Source of the DNA: Abditibacterium sp.
GTDB lineage: Bacteria > Armatimonadota > Abditibacteriia > Abditibacteriales > Abditibacteriaceae
Reading direction: 5' to 3'
DNA: 64,000 nt
Assembly: GCA_030448265.1 (NCBI GenBank)
Contig: JAUJNG010000002.1
Coordinates: forward strand, 186,001 to 250,000
Below are positions 27,604 through 36,064 of the stretch, one piece after another. Both the position numbers and the translations under genes were made by a program. The notes below the pieces were generated by a model. It made no database searches. It saw only the letters and a program-made list of their open reading frames with translations, and was not told where the DNA came from. How positions within the stretch are numbered: position 1 is the first letter of the stretch; each line of letters starts with the position of its first letter.

Positions 27604-30070
27604 CTTAAACATCCCTTGGTGGGAACAGTTTCCCGAACGCTTAGAGGAAGAGTCGCAGCGATTCGCGACGGCTCTTCCTCAGCCATTCGTCTTGCGCTGC
27701 GATCCGCGTAATTCCGACTTGACCATTCCAGGTGCCGAACACCGCTTCATCTGGCGTGGCGAAGTCCACGCGCGCTTGAGAGGGGCCTTGCCCCGAAGTG
27801 CCGGTGCTTCGGGCACGGGTCGCTTCTTGGTAGATTTCATTTATCCGGTGAACTACCCCTTCGAGCGCATTCAGGTTGAGTTTGTTAAGCCGCGCATCGA
27901 AGGCGCACGCCACTTGGCCGCGCCCAGCTGTCCCTGCTATCTCTCTTATAATCCCAACGGATGGACACCGACAACAACCAACCTTCAGGTCTATGACCTC
28001 ATCAAGAATTGGCTTGTCGGCCACCTGAGCGGCTGGACGCTCGGCAACAGCATCAATGTGCCCGAACACGCACTCTTTCTTGGTGGTGGCCTCAGCGCAA
28101 TCCAAGTGCTCATGCCTCCTGAAATCTATCAGCGGAGCAACCGAGGGCTGGGCCAAGGAGTGTTGGAACTTCAAGCGCGCACTCGGGGTAACGGGCAAAG
28201 CGTCACTCTGGTTCAAATGTTACGAGACCATCGCTGGAAAAGCGTGATCCAGTGCAACACCCTCGAAAGCGCTCTGCCGATGTTGATGGGCAATGGCGCA
28301 AAGTGGGAACATCCAGCCATTTGGTTTGATGTGGAAGGAGAAGTGGCTCCCATCCGCTCGGTTCAGGATTTGTTTCAACTTTACGAGCGGCAAGGCCCTT
28401 TTGCTGGACAGCCAGGTGCCCGGCTTCGATTCGAAAGGTTCCTGATGGCGCACGCGATGCGAGAAATGTCGTTGATCTTTGTGCGTTTTCGCTCCGCCTC
28501 AGACCAGCTTATGTGGCTTGGCGTCGCGCTTTTCCCAGATAAAAAGGCCGTTGCGTTGCCGCGTATAAACAGAAATTTGCGGCCCTTAAGAGGCCGGGGA
28601 CAACTCCGACAACTTCAACTCCGGCGCGGCACTCTTTGCGCGCTTTCCCTCCATCCGCTTCGACAACGCGACCTGTTCCGGCGCTTAGAGGGTGTTTATC
28701 CAGCGCAGGAGTTTCACGCGAAAAAGGTGGCTGTCATTGGTTGCGGTGCTGTTGGCGCGCCCGCGGCCGTTTTGCTTGCCAAAGCGGGAATCGGGCATTT
28801 TACCCTTTGCGACGGAGACTCCTTTTCGCCCGCTAACGTAGTGCGTCACGAACTTGATCTGCGCTTCGTAGGGCGCAACAAAGCCCAAAGTATGAAAGAG
28901 CATTTGGAAGCACTCAATCCGTTTGTCAAAGTGCAAGCTGTCCCGCAGGCTCTTTCAACCCCTGCCGCGATCCGTGACGCGATGCGCGATGCCGATGTCA
29001 TTTTGGTCGCAATCGCCGACAAAGCTATCGAAGCCCTAATTAGTCGCGTCGCCTTGAGCGAAAACAAAACTGTCTTCTACGGGCGTGGCCACGCCCAGAT
29101 GTCCGTCGCGCGCGTCGCGCGCGTCGTTCCCGGTAAGGATGCCTGCGCGCTCTGTTTAGATCGCCATGCACAGGAAGAGGAAAACGAGCGGAGCGACCGT
29201 TATTTATGGGTTGAAGAAACCAGAAATTGGCTTTTTGACGATGGATGCGGCAGCGCCGCGGTCCCTGGCGCTGCCGTTGACACGCAGCAAATCGGAAATT
29301 TGCTCGCTCGCCAAGCCATTGTATTTTTGGAAGGTGAGTCGGAAGAAAAGAATCACTGGGTTCAAGTGTCACGCTCTCAACCTGATGCACAGGACTATCG
29401 GCTTCGGACGCAGGGAATCCTGCACGCGCAAGTCTTTGACCCTTTTCCTGATTGCCCTGAATGCGCCTTTTATCAAGAGGAAAAGGCTGCCCACGATAAC
29501 GGTATCAATACACTTGCCCGTCTGGGCGCCGAGGTCACGCCGGAAACGCCGTTCTTCGACCGCATCGAGATATCACCCGCTGTTAAACGCCTTATAGTGG
29601 ACGAGTGCGCCGCCTGTGGCCGTCTGGAGACCGGCGGTGTTTTGGCGGGTTATGTGGACGCGAAGCGAAGCGTGTTGGTGGTGACACACGCGACAGATGC
29701 GGGGCCGAACGCGACTCATAGGCCTCGCTTTTTTCAGCGTGATCGTGCGCACTGCCAAAGGGAAATCGAGCGCATTTGCGAGCAGAGTGAGGGGGTTAGT
29801 GACTACATTGGCGAATGGCACAAACACGTTTCTGCCGACACGCGTCCCAGTCCCACCGACGAGCAAACGCTCCTCAATATTGCCACGAGGGAGAACTACG
29901 CCCTGACTCAGAGCGCGATGATAATTTGCGGGATGCCACAGGCAACGCGACCCCAAAATCACACTTTGCGCGGCCTAACTTTGCGGCGCGGCGAGAACAG
30001 GGTGCAATACGTGCCCGTTCAGGTTGTGCCCGTTCAGGTTGTGGGACTTGACGCAGAAGGTGGCAACTGA
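27584..30070 (+). CDS. E2-E1-JAB triple fusion, ubiquitin-like conjugation enzyme
   Basis: 828 residues from ATG 27584 (AGGAG 8 nt upstream), overlapping the MBL gene by 20 nt. An N-terminal E2-like domain has a Cys centre, PSCPCYLSYNPNGW (about residue 114). A ThiF/E1 adenylation domain has VAVIGCGAVGAPAA (about residue 380), RNKAQ and Cys-rich zinc motifs CALC and CPEC. A C-terminal JAB/JAMM isopeptidase has GGVLAGY (about residue 683) and the metal signature EWHKHVSADTRPSPTDE (about residue 743). The three activities would activate, transfer and remove a ubiquitin-like tag. No separate ubiquitin-like gene is seen nearby. The last 37 nt overlap the convergent membrane-protein gene. Confidence 0.9.
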   Translation: MTKARPDLNIPWWEQFPERLEEESQRFATALPQPFVLRCDPRNSDLTIPGAEHRFIWRGEVHARLRGALPRSAGASGTGRFLVDFIYPVNYPFERIQVEFVKPRIEGARHLAAPSCPCYLSYNPNGWTPTTTNLQVYDLIKNWLVGHLSGWTLGNSINVPEHALFLGGGLSAIQVLMPPEIYQRSNRGLGQGVLELQARTRGNGQSVTLVQMLRDHRWKSVIQCNTLESALPMLMGNGAKWEHPAIWFDVEGEVAPIRSVQDLFQLYERQGPFAGQPGARLRFERFLMAHAMREMSLIFVRFRSASDQLMWLGVALFPDKKAVALPRINRNLRPLRGRGQLRQLQLRRGTLCALSLHPLRQRDLFRRLEGVYPAQEFHAKKVAVIGCGAVGAPAAVLLAKAGIGHFTLCDGDSFSPANVVRHELDLRFVGRNKAQSMKEHLEALNPFVKVQAVPQALSTPAAIRDAMRDADVILVAIADKAIEALISRVALSENKTVFYGRGHAQMSVARVARVVPGKDACALCLDRHAQEEENERSDRYLWVEETRNWLFDDGCGSAAVPGAAVDTQQIGNLLARQAIVFLEGESEEKNHWVQVSRSQPDAQDYRLRTQGILHAQVFDPFPDCPECAFYQEEKAAHDNGINTLARLGAEVTPETPFFDRIEISPAVKRLIVDECAACGRLETGGVLAGYVDAKRSVLVVTHATDAGPNATHRPRFFQRDRAHCQREIERICEQSEGVSDYIGEWHKHVSADTRPSPTDEQTLLNIATRENYALTQSAMIICGMPQATRPQNHTLRGLTLRRGENRVQYVPVQVVPVQVVGLDAEGGN

Positions 30071-30690
30071 AGGAATTCAACGAAGAGTTCACGGGCGTAG
30101 AGCTTCGAGAAGTGGCGCAACCGAACGCAGGACGCCAAGAAAGCCAAGGCCAAACCAACGACGGCTTCAGGCGAGCGCAGCCCTTGTTTGAAGAGGGTCA
30201 GAGCCAAAATAAGCAGAATCGCTGTCGCCAGACCACGAAAGAGGCCGTAGTTGCCGGCAAAGATGTCCACCCGTTTTGCGCGTCCAGCCCCCTCAACGGC
30301 AACATATATCTGAGCTACAACGCCGCCCCAAGCTCTCGGTTTGAGGTTCGAGGCATCGAAATCTGTGGACAGACCGAGTTTGCTTGACACTTGAGTTTTG
30401 AGCCTGTCAAGTTGCGCGGCACTGAGAAATTTGCAATTTCCCTGTGCGATGCTGAGCGAGGGTCGCCCACCCGTAAGCTTCTCGAAGAGCGGCTCAATCA
30501 AACTGCTCAAAGCCTGCACCAGATGGCCCGCAACGAACGACAAGACAACGAAAAAGCCGAGTTCCCCGACCGAGCGCTCTTTGGATTCGAGGAATGGAGC
30601 CAACCTCGGGTAAAAGTAAGAACAGCCCGTCAGAAGTGCAACGCCTGGCACCAAGAGCGCCGAAAATTCGTAAAAGTCGAAATTCTTCAT
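30034..30690 (-). CDS. Membrane protein, four predicted segments
   Basis: 218 residues. Hydrophobic segments lie at about residues 9-27 (SALLVPGVALLTGC), 42-64 (ELGFFVVLSFVAGHLVQAL), 148-167 (LFRGLATAILLILALTLFKQ) and 173-192. A soluble loop of ~80 residues lies between the second and third. No family is recognised. It starts 9 nt after the YgjP-like gene ends, so it belongs to the restriction-modification operon, while its 3' end overlaps the ubiquitin-like operon. It might be a membrane effector of either system; that is inference. Confidence 0.6.
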   Translation of the reverse strand: MKNFDFYEFSALLVPGVALLTGCSYFYPRLAPFLESKERSVGELGFFVVLSFVAGHLVQALSSLIEPLFEKLTGGRPSLSIAQGNCKFLSAAQLDRLKTQVSSKLGLSTDFDASNLKPRAWGGVVAQIYVAVEGAGRAKRVDIFAGNYGLFRGLATAILLILALTLFKQGLRSPEAVVGLALAFLASCVRLRHFSKLYARELFVEFLQLPPSASSPTT

Positions 30691-30699
30691 GGCAAAAGG

Positions 30700-31512
30700 C
30701 TAACCTTTTGGAGCGTTGTTCCACACGTCGTGCCCTAAAGGCGCGGCATTGAGTTGGTCGCGCAGTGCGCGCCAGCTGGGAAGATGGCGATCCAGAAGCG
30801 CCACAAAGCGCGGAGAGTGCAACCGTTCGAGCAGGTGGATCAATTCGTGAACAACCAGGTATTCAATGCAGGGGAGCGGCTTTTTCCAGAGTTCCAAATT
30901 GAACCAAATCTGGCGCGCCCGGACGTTGCAACTGCCCCACTTGGTTTTCATCTGCTTGATGCTCCAAGACGCGACTTCAACTCCTAAAATTCGGCTCCAC
31001 TTCTCGATGAGAATCGCCAATTGCTCGCGCAAAAGCGCGCGGCCCCAGGCAGACAAAGCGCGCCGTGCGGCCTCTTCGCTCAGGCCCGGTCGCAGGTGCG
31101 CTTCCAACCAGGCCCCCCTCTTTTTGAACGTTGGCGCACCGCGTCCCTCGACCACGCGAAGGCGCAGACGCTGGCCGAAGACGTAGTGGCTTTCACCGCC
31201 ATGCACTTGACGTTCGCCCTGGCGCGGTTGCGCGGCGAACTCGGCGCGGCGTCGTTTGATCCAGCCCAGACGGGTTACAACTGCTAAACGAATGGCTTCC
31301 TCGGATAGTGCGAGCGGCGCGGCGACGCGCACCCGGCCATCAGGCGGATAAACACCGATGTGCAAGTTCTTGATCGCTTTGCGCTCGAAGCAGACTTCCA
31401 AATCACTAACCGCAAAAGCGCCCGTGGCACCTGATCCAGTCAATGGCGAGTCATCGGCCCGCTTAGGCGTATCGGGCGCAGGCGCATTTGCGGGCGCGGA
31501 TTTAGTAGCCAC
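30700..31512 (-). CDS. YgjP-like M48/DUF45 metallopeptidase
   Basis: 270 residues. The core contains KQMKTKWGSCNVRARQIWFN and the zinc-protease motif YLVVHELIHLLERLHSPRF, as in YgjP/SprT-like DUF45 proteins. The N-terminal ~40 residues are low-complexity Ala/Pro. These proteases are regularly encoded with type I restriction HsdR genes, as here: the ATG lies within the last 11 nt of hsdR. The substrate is unknown. A role in restraining or turning over the restriction complex is plausible but unproven. Confidence 0.85.
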   Translation of the reverse strand: MATKSAPANAPAPDTPKRADDSPLTGSGATGAFAVSDLEVCFERKAIKNLHIGVYPPDGRVRVAAPLALSEEAIRLAVVTRLGWIKRRRAEFAAQPRQGERQVHGGESHYVFGQRLRLRVVEGRGAPTFKKRGAWLEAHLRPGLSEEAARRALSAWGRALLREQLAILIEKWSRILGVEVASWSIKQMKTKWGSCNVRARQIWFNLELWKKPLPCIEYLVVHELIHLLERLHSPRFVALLDRHLPSWRALRDQLNAAPLGHDVWNNAPKG

Positions 31513-34500
31513 TTTTCGGATGCTCCACCTGTTCCAAGATCAAAGCAGCGCGCTCGGTGTCACCAGACAGCGCCGCGCGGATAGCGGTGCTGACTTTGCG
31601 GGTTTTGATGGCGTGGCCGCGCCAGCCGTCTTGAAGCGCGCCGCGCACGGCGCCGTCCACCCGGAGCGCGAGTGCTTCATCGTCGCCCAGGTTGTCGTAA
31701 AGCGCGCGCTGCCCCGGCGTTTCCAGAGAAGAGGGGTAAGTTTTGCTTGGCTCACCGCTCATCAGTTCGCGCGCTATCTGCGTGACCTCCTCCAAATACT
31801 GCCGATAAGAGATCGCTTCTTCGTGGCGTCTTTGGATGAGCGCGTCCAGAAGCTGCGACATTTTCTCGTAATATTTGGGGTTGACCGGCGACTCATCGAT
31901 GATGAGGCGGCGGACGTTGTTGACGATGACCTCGGCGACCGCGCCTTCGCTGTTCTTAATCTCGTCGGGCAGGGCTTCGACCGCGCTGGCCCCGCGTTTC
32001 GCGAGAAGCTGCACCAGAGAGAGATCGTCGAATGAAGTGAGCTTCTCGCTGTCGTGGGCGCGCACGTATTGGTCGATTAGGTGGCGCATATCCGGCTCAT
32101 ACGCTTTGAGATCGATGGCATCGCCCGACGCGATTTTGACCTCGTCGCGCACTTTCACCCACAGGCCAACTTCTTCGGCCAAGGCCTTCGCCGTTTTCTC
32201 ATCAAAGCCTGCGGCTTCCATATCTCCCGCGATGTTGGCGTAAGCGCGCACCAGGGCGGCCACAGTTTTATAAAGAGTGAGTCGTTTGGTCTGGTTGGCC
32301 TCGATCCCTTCCACATCGTTTGGCTTCTCGCTCACAAAAAAGCGGCGAAAAGCCGATGTGTCGCGCGGCGGTAGCACCGGTTCGCACAGCGCCTGCACCG
32401 TTTCCAAAAGTTCTTCGAACCGCTCACGCCCCTTGGTGATGCGGTTGCCTAACAACCCATCTACATCGCCTTCTTCAAAGCCATCGAAGGCGCCTTCGGT
32501 ATAGGTCTCATAGGCGCTTTTCAGGCTTTGGAACAGGTCACGGTAGTCCACGATATAGCCGTAATCCTTGCCTTCGCCGTCCAAGCGGTTGACGCGGCAA
32601 ATCGCCTGAAACAGGCCATGATCGCGCATCTTTTTGTCGATGTAAAGGTAGGTCGCCGAGGGCGCATCGAAGCCGGTCAGCAGCTTGTCCACCACAATCA
32701 AGAGTTTGAGTTGGCCCGGTTCTTTGATGAACTTTTCTTTGGCCTGCACTTCGAACTCGGCGACCCGGCCAGCGGCGGTGTCCTCGTCCTGGTGAAACCA
32801 ACTCGCCAGCATTTTGCGGTAGGTGTTGAGTTGCGAGAGTTGCTCGGTGAGGGCGTTGCCCTGCCCTTTAAGCTGCGAGTGATGCGGCTGGTAGGACGTG
32901 ACGATGGCGCATTTGTCCGCGAGTTCGGTGGTCTGGAACAGTTCGTAATATTTGCACGCCTGGTAAATACTGCCCGCCACGAGGAGCGCGTTGCCGTGGC
33001 CATCCTGAAGGCGCGGGCGCTTGTCCATGTCCGTCACGATGTCGGCCACGATGCGATCCAAACGCTCCTTGCTCGACAGCAAACGCCGTAGCGTGCCCCA
33101 GCGCGCTTTGAGTTGCGCGCGGGCTAAGGGGGTCAAACCGCGCGTTTTCAGTTCGAACCAGTCGTCGATGCGACCCGCTTGCCCCAGAAACTGCTCGACA
33201 TCGCGCGCCTCGTAGCGCAAATCAAGCACGACGCCATCTCGCACGGCTTCATCGAACTTATAGGTGTGGATGTTGCGCCCAAACGTTTCCAAGCTGCTCG
33301 CTTTGTCTTTCTTGAGGAGCGGCGTGCCGGTGAAACCAAAAAACACCCCGTTTGGCAGCAGCGCCTTCATCGCTTTGTTGAGGTCGCCCGACTGCGTGCG
33401 GTGGCACTCGTCCACAAACACAAACACCTGCCCGATGGCGGCGAATCCCGCGCGCCCTGCGGCCTCGATCTGCGCCAGATAATCGCGCACGGCGGCACTG
33501 GCTTCGGGCGTTTCTGCCTCGTCTTCGCCCGCGCCGCTGTGCGCGCCGCGCCCGAACTTGTGCACGAGCGAGCAGATCAGCGAAGGATTGGCGTGGCCCA
33601 GAGTGGCGATTAAATCGGTGCCGCTGGTGGTGCGATAGATTTTTTCGTGGACACCCAGAAAGATGCGCTCGATCTGCTCGTCCAGTTCGGTGCGGTCGGT
33701 GATAAGCAAAACCCGCGCACCAGGAACGTGTTCGCGCAACCAGCGCGCCAGCCACACCATTGAGAGCGATTTTCCCGAACCCTGCGTGTGCCAGATGACG
33801 CCGCCCTCGCGCCGCAACGCAAACGCCTGCGCCGCTTTGACCCCGAAATACTGGTGCGCGCGCGGCAACTTTTTGACGCCGGCATCGAACACCACGAAGT
33901 CGTGGATCAGTTCCAGAAACCGCCTCTTGTCCATCAACTGCAAAAGCGCGCGGTCGAGCGGGTTGCTTTCCTCCTCGAAGCTGTCTTCTTTCCAACCCAG
34001 ATAATACTTTTCACCGGTTTGAATGGCGCCGTAGCGCAGCCCCTGCGTGTCGTTGCCCGCCATCACGAACTGAATCGGGGCGAAGAAATCCTCAATGAAT
34101 ACCCGTTTCTGGTTGTCGAGATTCTGGCGAATGCCCTCCTCGACCGAAACCGTCGAACGCTTGAGTTCCAAGACGCCCAGCGCGATGCCGTTCACGTAGA
34201 TCACCACATCAGGCCGCTTCTCGTGTGAGCCAGGAAGCGTGGGCCTAATGGTCACTTCTTCGGCCACTCCGAAATGGTTCTGTTCGGGGTTTTCCCAGTC
34301 GATCATCCGCACGCGCACCGTGTTTTCGCCGACGTTGGGAGTGATGGGCACGCCATAGCGCAACAAACCGTAAACCGCGCGGTTGCGATCATAAAGCGAG
34401 CGTGATGGGTCGAACGCGGCGCGTTGCAACTCGATGAGGGCCAGCCGGATGTGGTCGTCGGGCACGCCGCGCTTTTGCAGCCACAGCTTCAAAAGGGGCG

Positions 34501-34630
34501 CATCGATGGAGCTGTTGCTCTCGCGGTGGCTCCAATCGCCGAGAAGTTCGTAGTCCAGCCGATTTTTGAACAGGGCGAGGACGCGGTTCTGGGTGATTCG
34601 CTCGCGTTGCCCGACTTGGTTTTGCTTCAT
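31502..34630 (-). CDS. hsdR: Type I restriction endonuclease subunit R
   Basis: 1042 residues with a GAGGAGGAAAG site upstream. The N-terminal PD-(D/E)XK nuclease reads KRPDVVIYVNGIALGVLELKR (about residues 139-159). SF2 helicase motifs follow: WHTQGSGKSLSMVW (about residue 283), VFVDECHRTQSG (about residue 405), FTGTPL and VDKLLTGFDAPSATYLYIDK. HsdR translocates and cuts unmethylated DNA in complex with HsdM and HsdS, which are upstream on the same strand. Length is typical. A long perfect hairpin separates it from the upstream zeta-like gene. Confidence 0.95.
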   Translation of the reverse strand: MKQNQVGQRERITQNRVLALFKNRLDYELLGDWSHRESNSSIDAPLLKLWLQKRGVPDDHIRLALIELQRAAFDPSRSLYDRNRAVYGLLRYGVPITPNVGENTVRVRMIDWENPEQNHFGVAEEVTIRPTLPGSHEKRPDVVIYVNGIALGVLELKRSTVSVEEGIRQNLDNQKRVFIEDFFAPIQFVMAGNDTQGLRYGAIQTGEKYYLGWKEDSFEEESNPLDRALLQLMDKRRFLELIHDFVVFDAGVKKLPRAHQYFGVKAAQAFALRREGGVIWHTQGSGKSLSMVWLARWLREHVPGARVLLITDRTELDEQIERIFLGVHEKIYRTTSGTDLIATLGHANPSLICSLVHKFGRGAHSGAGEDEAETPEASAAVRDYLAQIEAAGRAGFAAIGQVFVFVDECHRTQSGDLNKAMKALLPNGVFFGFTGTPLLKKDKASSLETFGRNIHTYKFDEAVRDGVVLDLRYEARDVEQFLGQAGRIDDWFELKTRGLTPLARAQLKARWGTLRRLLSSKERLDRIVADIVTDMDKRPRLQDGHGNALLVAGSIYQACKYYELFQTTELADKCAIVTSYQPHHSQLKGQGNALTEQLSQLNTYRKMLASWFHQDEDTAAGRVAEFEVQAKEKFIKEPGQLKLLIVVDKLLTGFDAPSATYLYIDKKMRDHGLFQAICRVNRLDGEGKDYGYIVDYRDLFQSLKSAYETYTEGAFDGFEEGDVDGLLGNRITKGRERFEELLETVQALCEPVLPPRDTSAFRRFFVSEKPNDVEGIEANQTKRLTLYKTVAALVRAYANIAGDMEAAGFDEKTAKALAEEVGLWVKVRDEVKIASGDAIDLKAYEPDMRHLIDQYVRAHDSEKLTSFDDLSLVQLLAKRGASAVEALPDEIKNSEGAVAEVIVNNVRRLIIDESPVNPKYYEKMSQLLDALIQRRHEEAISYRQYLEEVTQIARELMSGEPSKTYPSSLETPGQRALYDNLGDDEALALRVDGAVRGALQDGWRGHAIKTRKVSTAIRAALSGDTERAALILEQVEHPKSGY

Positions 34631-34662
34631 GAGGAGGAAAGACCTTTGAATAGCTGTCTGTA

Positions 34663-34714
34663 TTTCTTAGAAATGGCAGTTTGCCCATGCGGGCAAACTG
34701 CCATTTCTAAGAAA
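34663..34714. repeat. Perfect 24-bp inverted repeat between hsdR and zeta-like gene
   Basis: Arms 34663-34686 and 34691-34714 are exact complements around the 4-nt loop ATGC. No poly-T follows on either strand, so it is not a standard terminator. It could attenuate hsdR expression, be a protein-binding hairpin, or be a small mobile palindrome. Confidence 0.85.
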
Positions 34715-34717
34715 GTA

Positions 34718-35473
34718 TTAGCGCATTTTGTCCCAAACATAGGTATGAAACCAGAGCGGTTGAGGGCTGCTGCGGATCGTGATCTGACCGTCCGCGAACT
34801 CGGCGAAGCACTGGGCTTTTCCACCTTCCTCGGAGTTGTCGAACAGATAGGCGCGGTTGCTGGCGAGAATGGCGGGAAATAGTAAGTCCAGAGACTTCCA
34901 ATAGCGATCCACGATTTTAGCTTCTGGCACCGCGTGCCCACCATTGGCCACACGACTCGCCACGCGGGCAATGTTGATGCGCGGGTCTTTGGTGCAAACG
35001 TAATACAAATATGTTCGAGATCCGCAATCCTGGGCGTGACGGAGGAACTCCACTTTATCCTTGTAGCTCATCACGGTTTCAAAGGTGAAGTTATCGCCCG
35101 CTTCGAGCAAACGCTGGCGTAAAAAGTCAGTCAGAGCCGAGGCTAGATACGAGTTGACCGGCGCCTGAGAGAAATCCAGTCGTGTTCCCGAAACGGTCAG
35201 GGCGCGCACCGCCTCGACCTGTTCTCCCTTGGCCACCAGAGGATGAGATGCAAGAAAAGGCAGCAGTTGCGCGGCATCGGGCCGCAAACCCCAGAGTGCG
35301 AAATCAAACCCGCCTTCGCGTCGAATCTGCGTTTCGATGTCGTCGGGATTGATGTAATGACCGCGCAGACGCTCGGAAACGTAGTCCTTAATCGCGCTTT
35401 TACCCGAACCATTGGGGCCAGCGAACATTCGCGCGCGTTGGATGGGGAGAAACTCCGTCATCGACTCGCTCAT
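34718..35473 (-). CDS. Zeta-toxin-like P-loop kinase
   Basis: 251 residues. The N terminus has FAGPNGSGKSAIKDYVSERL (Walker A about residues 18-25), then YINPDDIETQI as in zeta toxins, a central LLEAGDNFTFETVMSYKDKV and DRYWKSLDLLFPAILASNRA. Zeta enzymes phosphorylate UDP-N-acetylglucosamine or other small substrates and are lethal unless neutralised. Its ATG overlaps the stop of the upstream gene (ATGA), so that gene is the candidate antitoxin. The pair sits inside a type I restriction operon, between hsdS and hsdR. Confidence 0.8.
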   Translation of the reverse strand: MSESMTEFLPIQRARMFAGPNGSGKSAIKDYVSERLRGHYINPDDIETQIRREGGFDFALWGLRPDAAQLLPFLASHPLVAKGEQVEAVRALTVSGTRLDFSQAPVNSYLASALTDFLRQRLLEAGDNFTFETVMSYKDKVEFLRHAQDCGSRTYLYYVCTKDPRINIARVASRVANGGHAVPEAKIVDRYWKSLDLLFPAILASNRAYLFDNSEEGGKAQCFAEFADGQITIRSSPQPLWFHTYVWDKMR

Positions 35474-35985
35474 CGCAGCGAGAACGTGGTTCCAACAGGC
35501 AAGGAAGGCACGGTTTCCAGCGTGTCAATAACGCGGTGAGTGCCGTCGGGCGCGACTTCGATGAGTTCATCGCCGCGTGTGCAAACCACGCTTCGGCCAC
35601 GAGAGAGAGCGTCCCAGTAGGCTTTTTGCGTCGCGGCTTCGGCCATCGCGGGCACCTGGGTTTCCAAAAACGAGATTTCCGCTTCGGAAAGCGGCGCCAG
35701 AGGCGGTTCGACCGGCTTCGCCGGAGCCGCGACGCGAGGCGTGAGAAACGACTTGCGCGAAGCGTGGTGAACGAGCACAATCAGAGGATCGCCTTTGGCC
35801 CCAGAGATTACTGGAGTCGCTTCTCTCCTGATGCAATCGCGCAAGAGACGCCCCTTGGACCGGTGACTGCGCGGCGTCTTGAGGAGTGAGGGAGACCATG
35901 TTTCCGTCATAGCCCGCAAGTGAGCGAAAACAGACGACGCCTTTTCAGACTCGGCGGTGGAAACATCGGGAGTGGGCAATTTCAT
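35470..35985 (-). CDS. Putative partner/antitoxin of the zeta-like kinase
   Basis: 171 residues from ATG 35985. Residues 1-60 contain SSVFAHLRAMTETWSPSLLK and a basic stretch; the middle is Pro-rich (VAAPAKPVEPPLAPLSEAEI). The C-terminal half is helical and then ends in strands (TQKAYWDALSRGRSVVCTRG, VAPDGTHRVIDTLETVP). No family is recognised. The ATGA overlap with the kinase gene shows translational coupling. It may neutralise the kinase, by context only. Confidence 0.55.
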   Translation of the reverse strand: MKLPTPDVSTAESEKASSVFAHLRAMTETWSPSLLKTPRSHRSKGRLLRDCIRREATPVISGAKGDPLIVLVHHASRKSFLTPRVAAPAKPVEPPLAPLSEAEISFLETQVPAMAEAATQKAYWDALSRGRSVVCTRGDELIEVAPDGTHRVIDTLETVPSLPVGTTFSLR

Positions 35986-36064
35986 GGGTGAACTTCTCAG
36001 CTTCAAACGAAGTGCAGAGCGAATAGTTTGCCAATTTTGGGTGAAAGTCGCTGCTGCCCTCGCT

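Noticed and set aside
33258..33995. 245-residue reverse ORF within hsdR
   Set aside because: A shadow frame of hsdR with Arg-rich low-complexity sequence.
34663..34714. Rho-independent terminator
   Set aside because: The stem is excellent but neither strand has a T-run after it, so it is reported as an inverted repeat.
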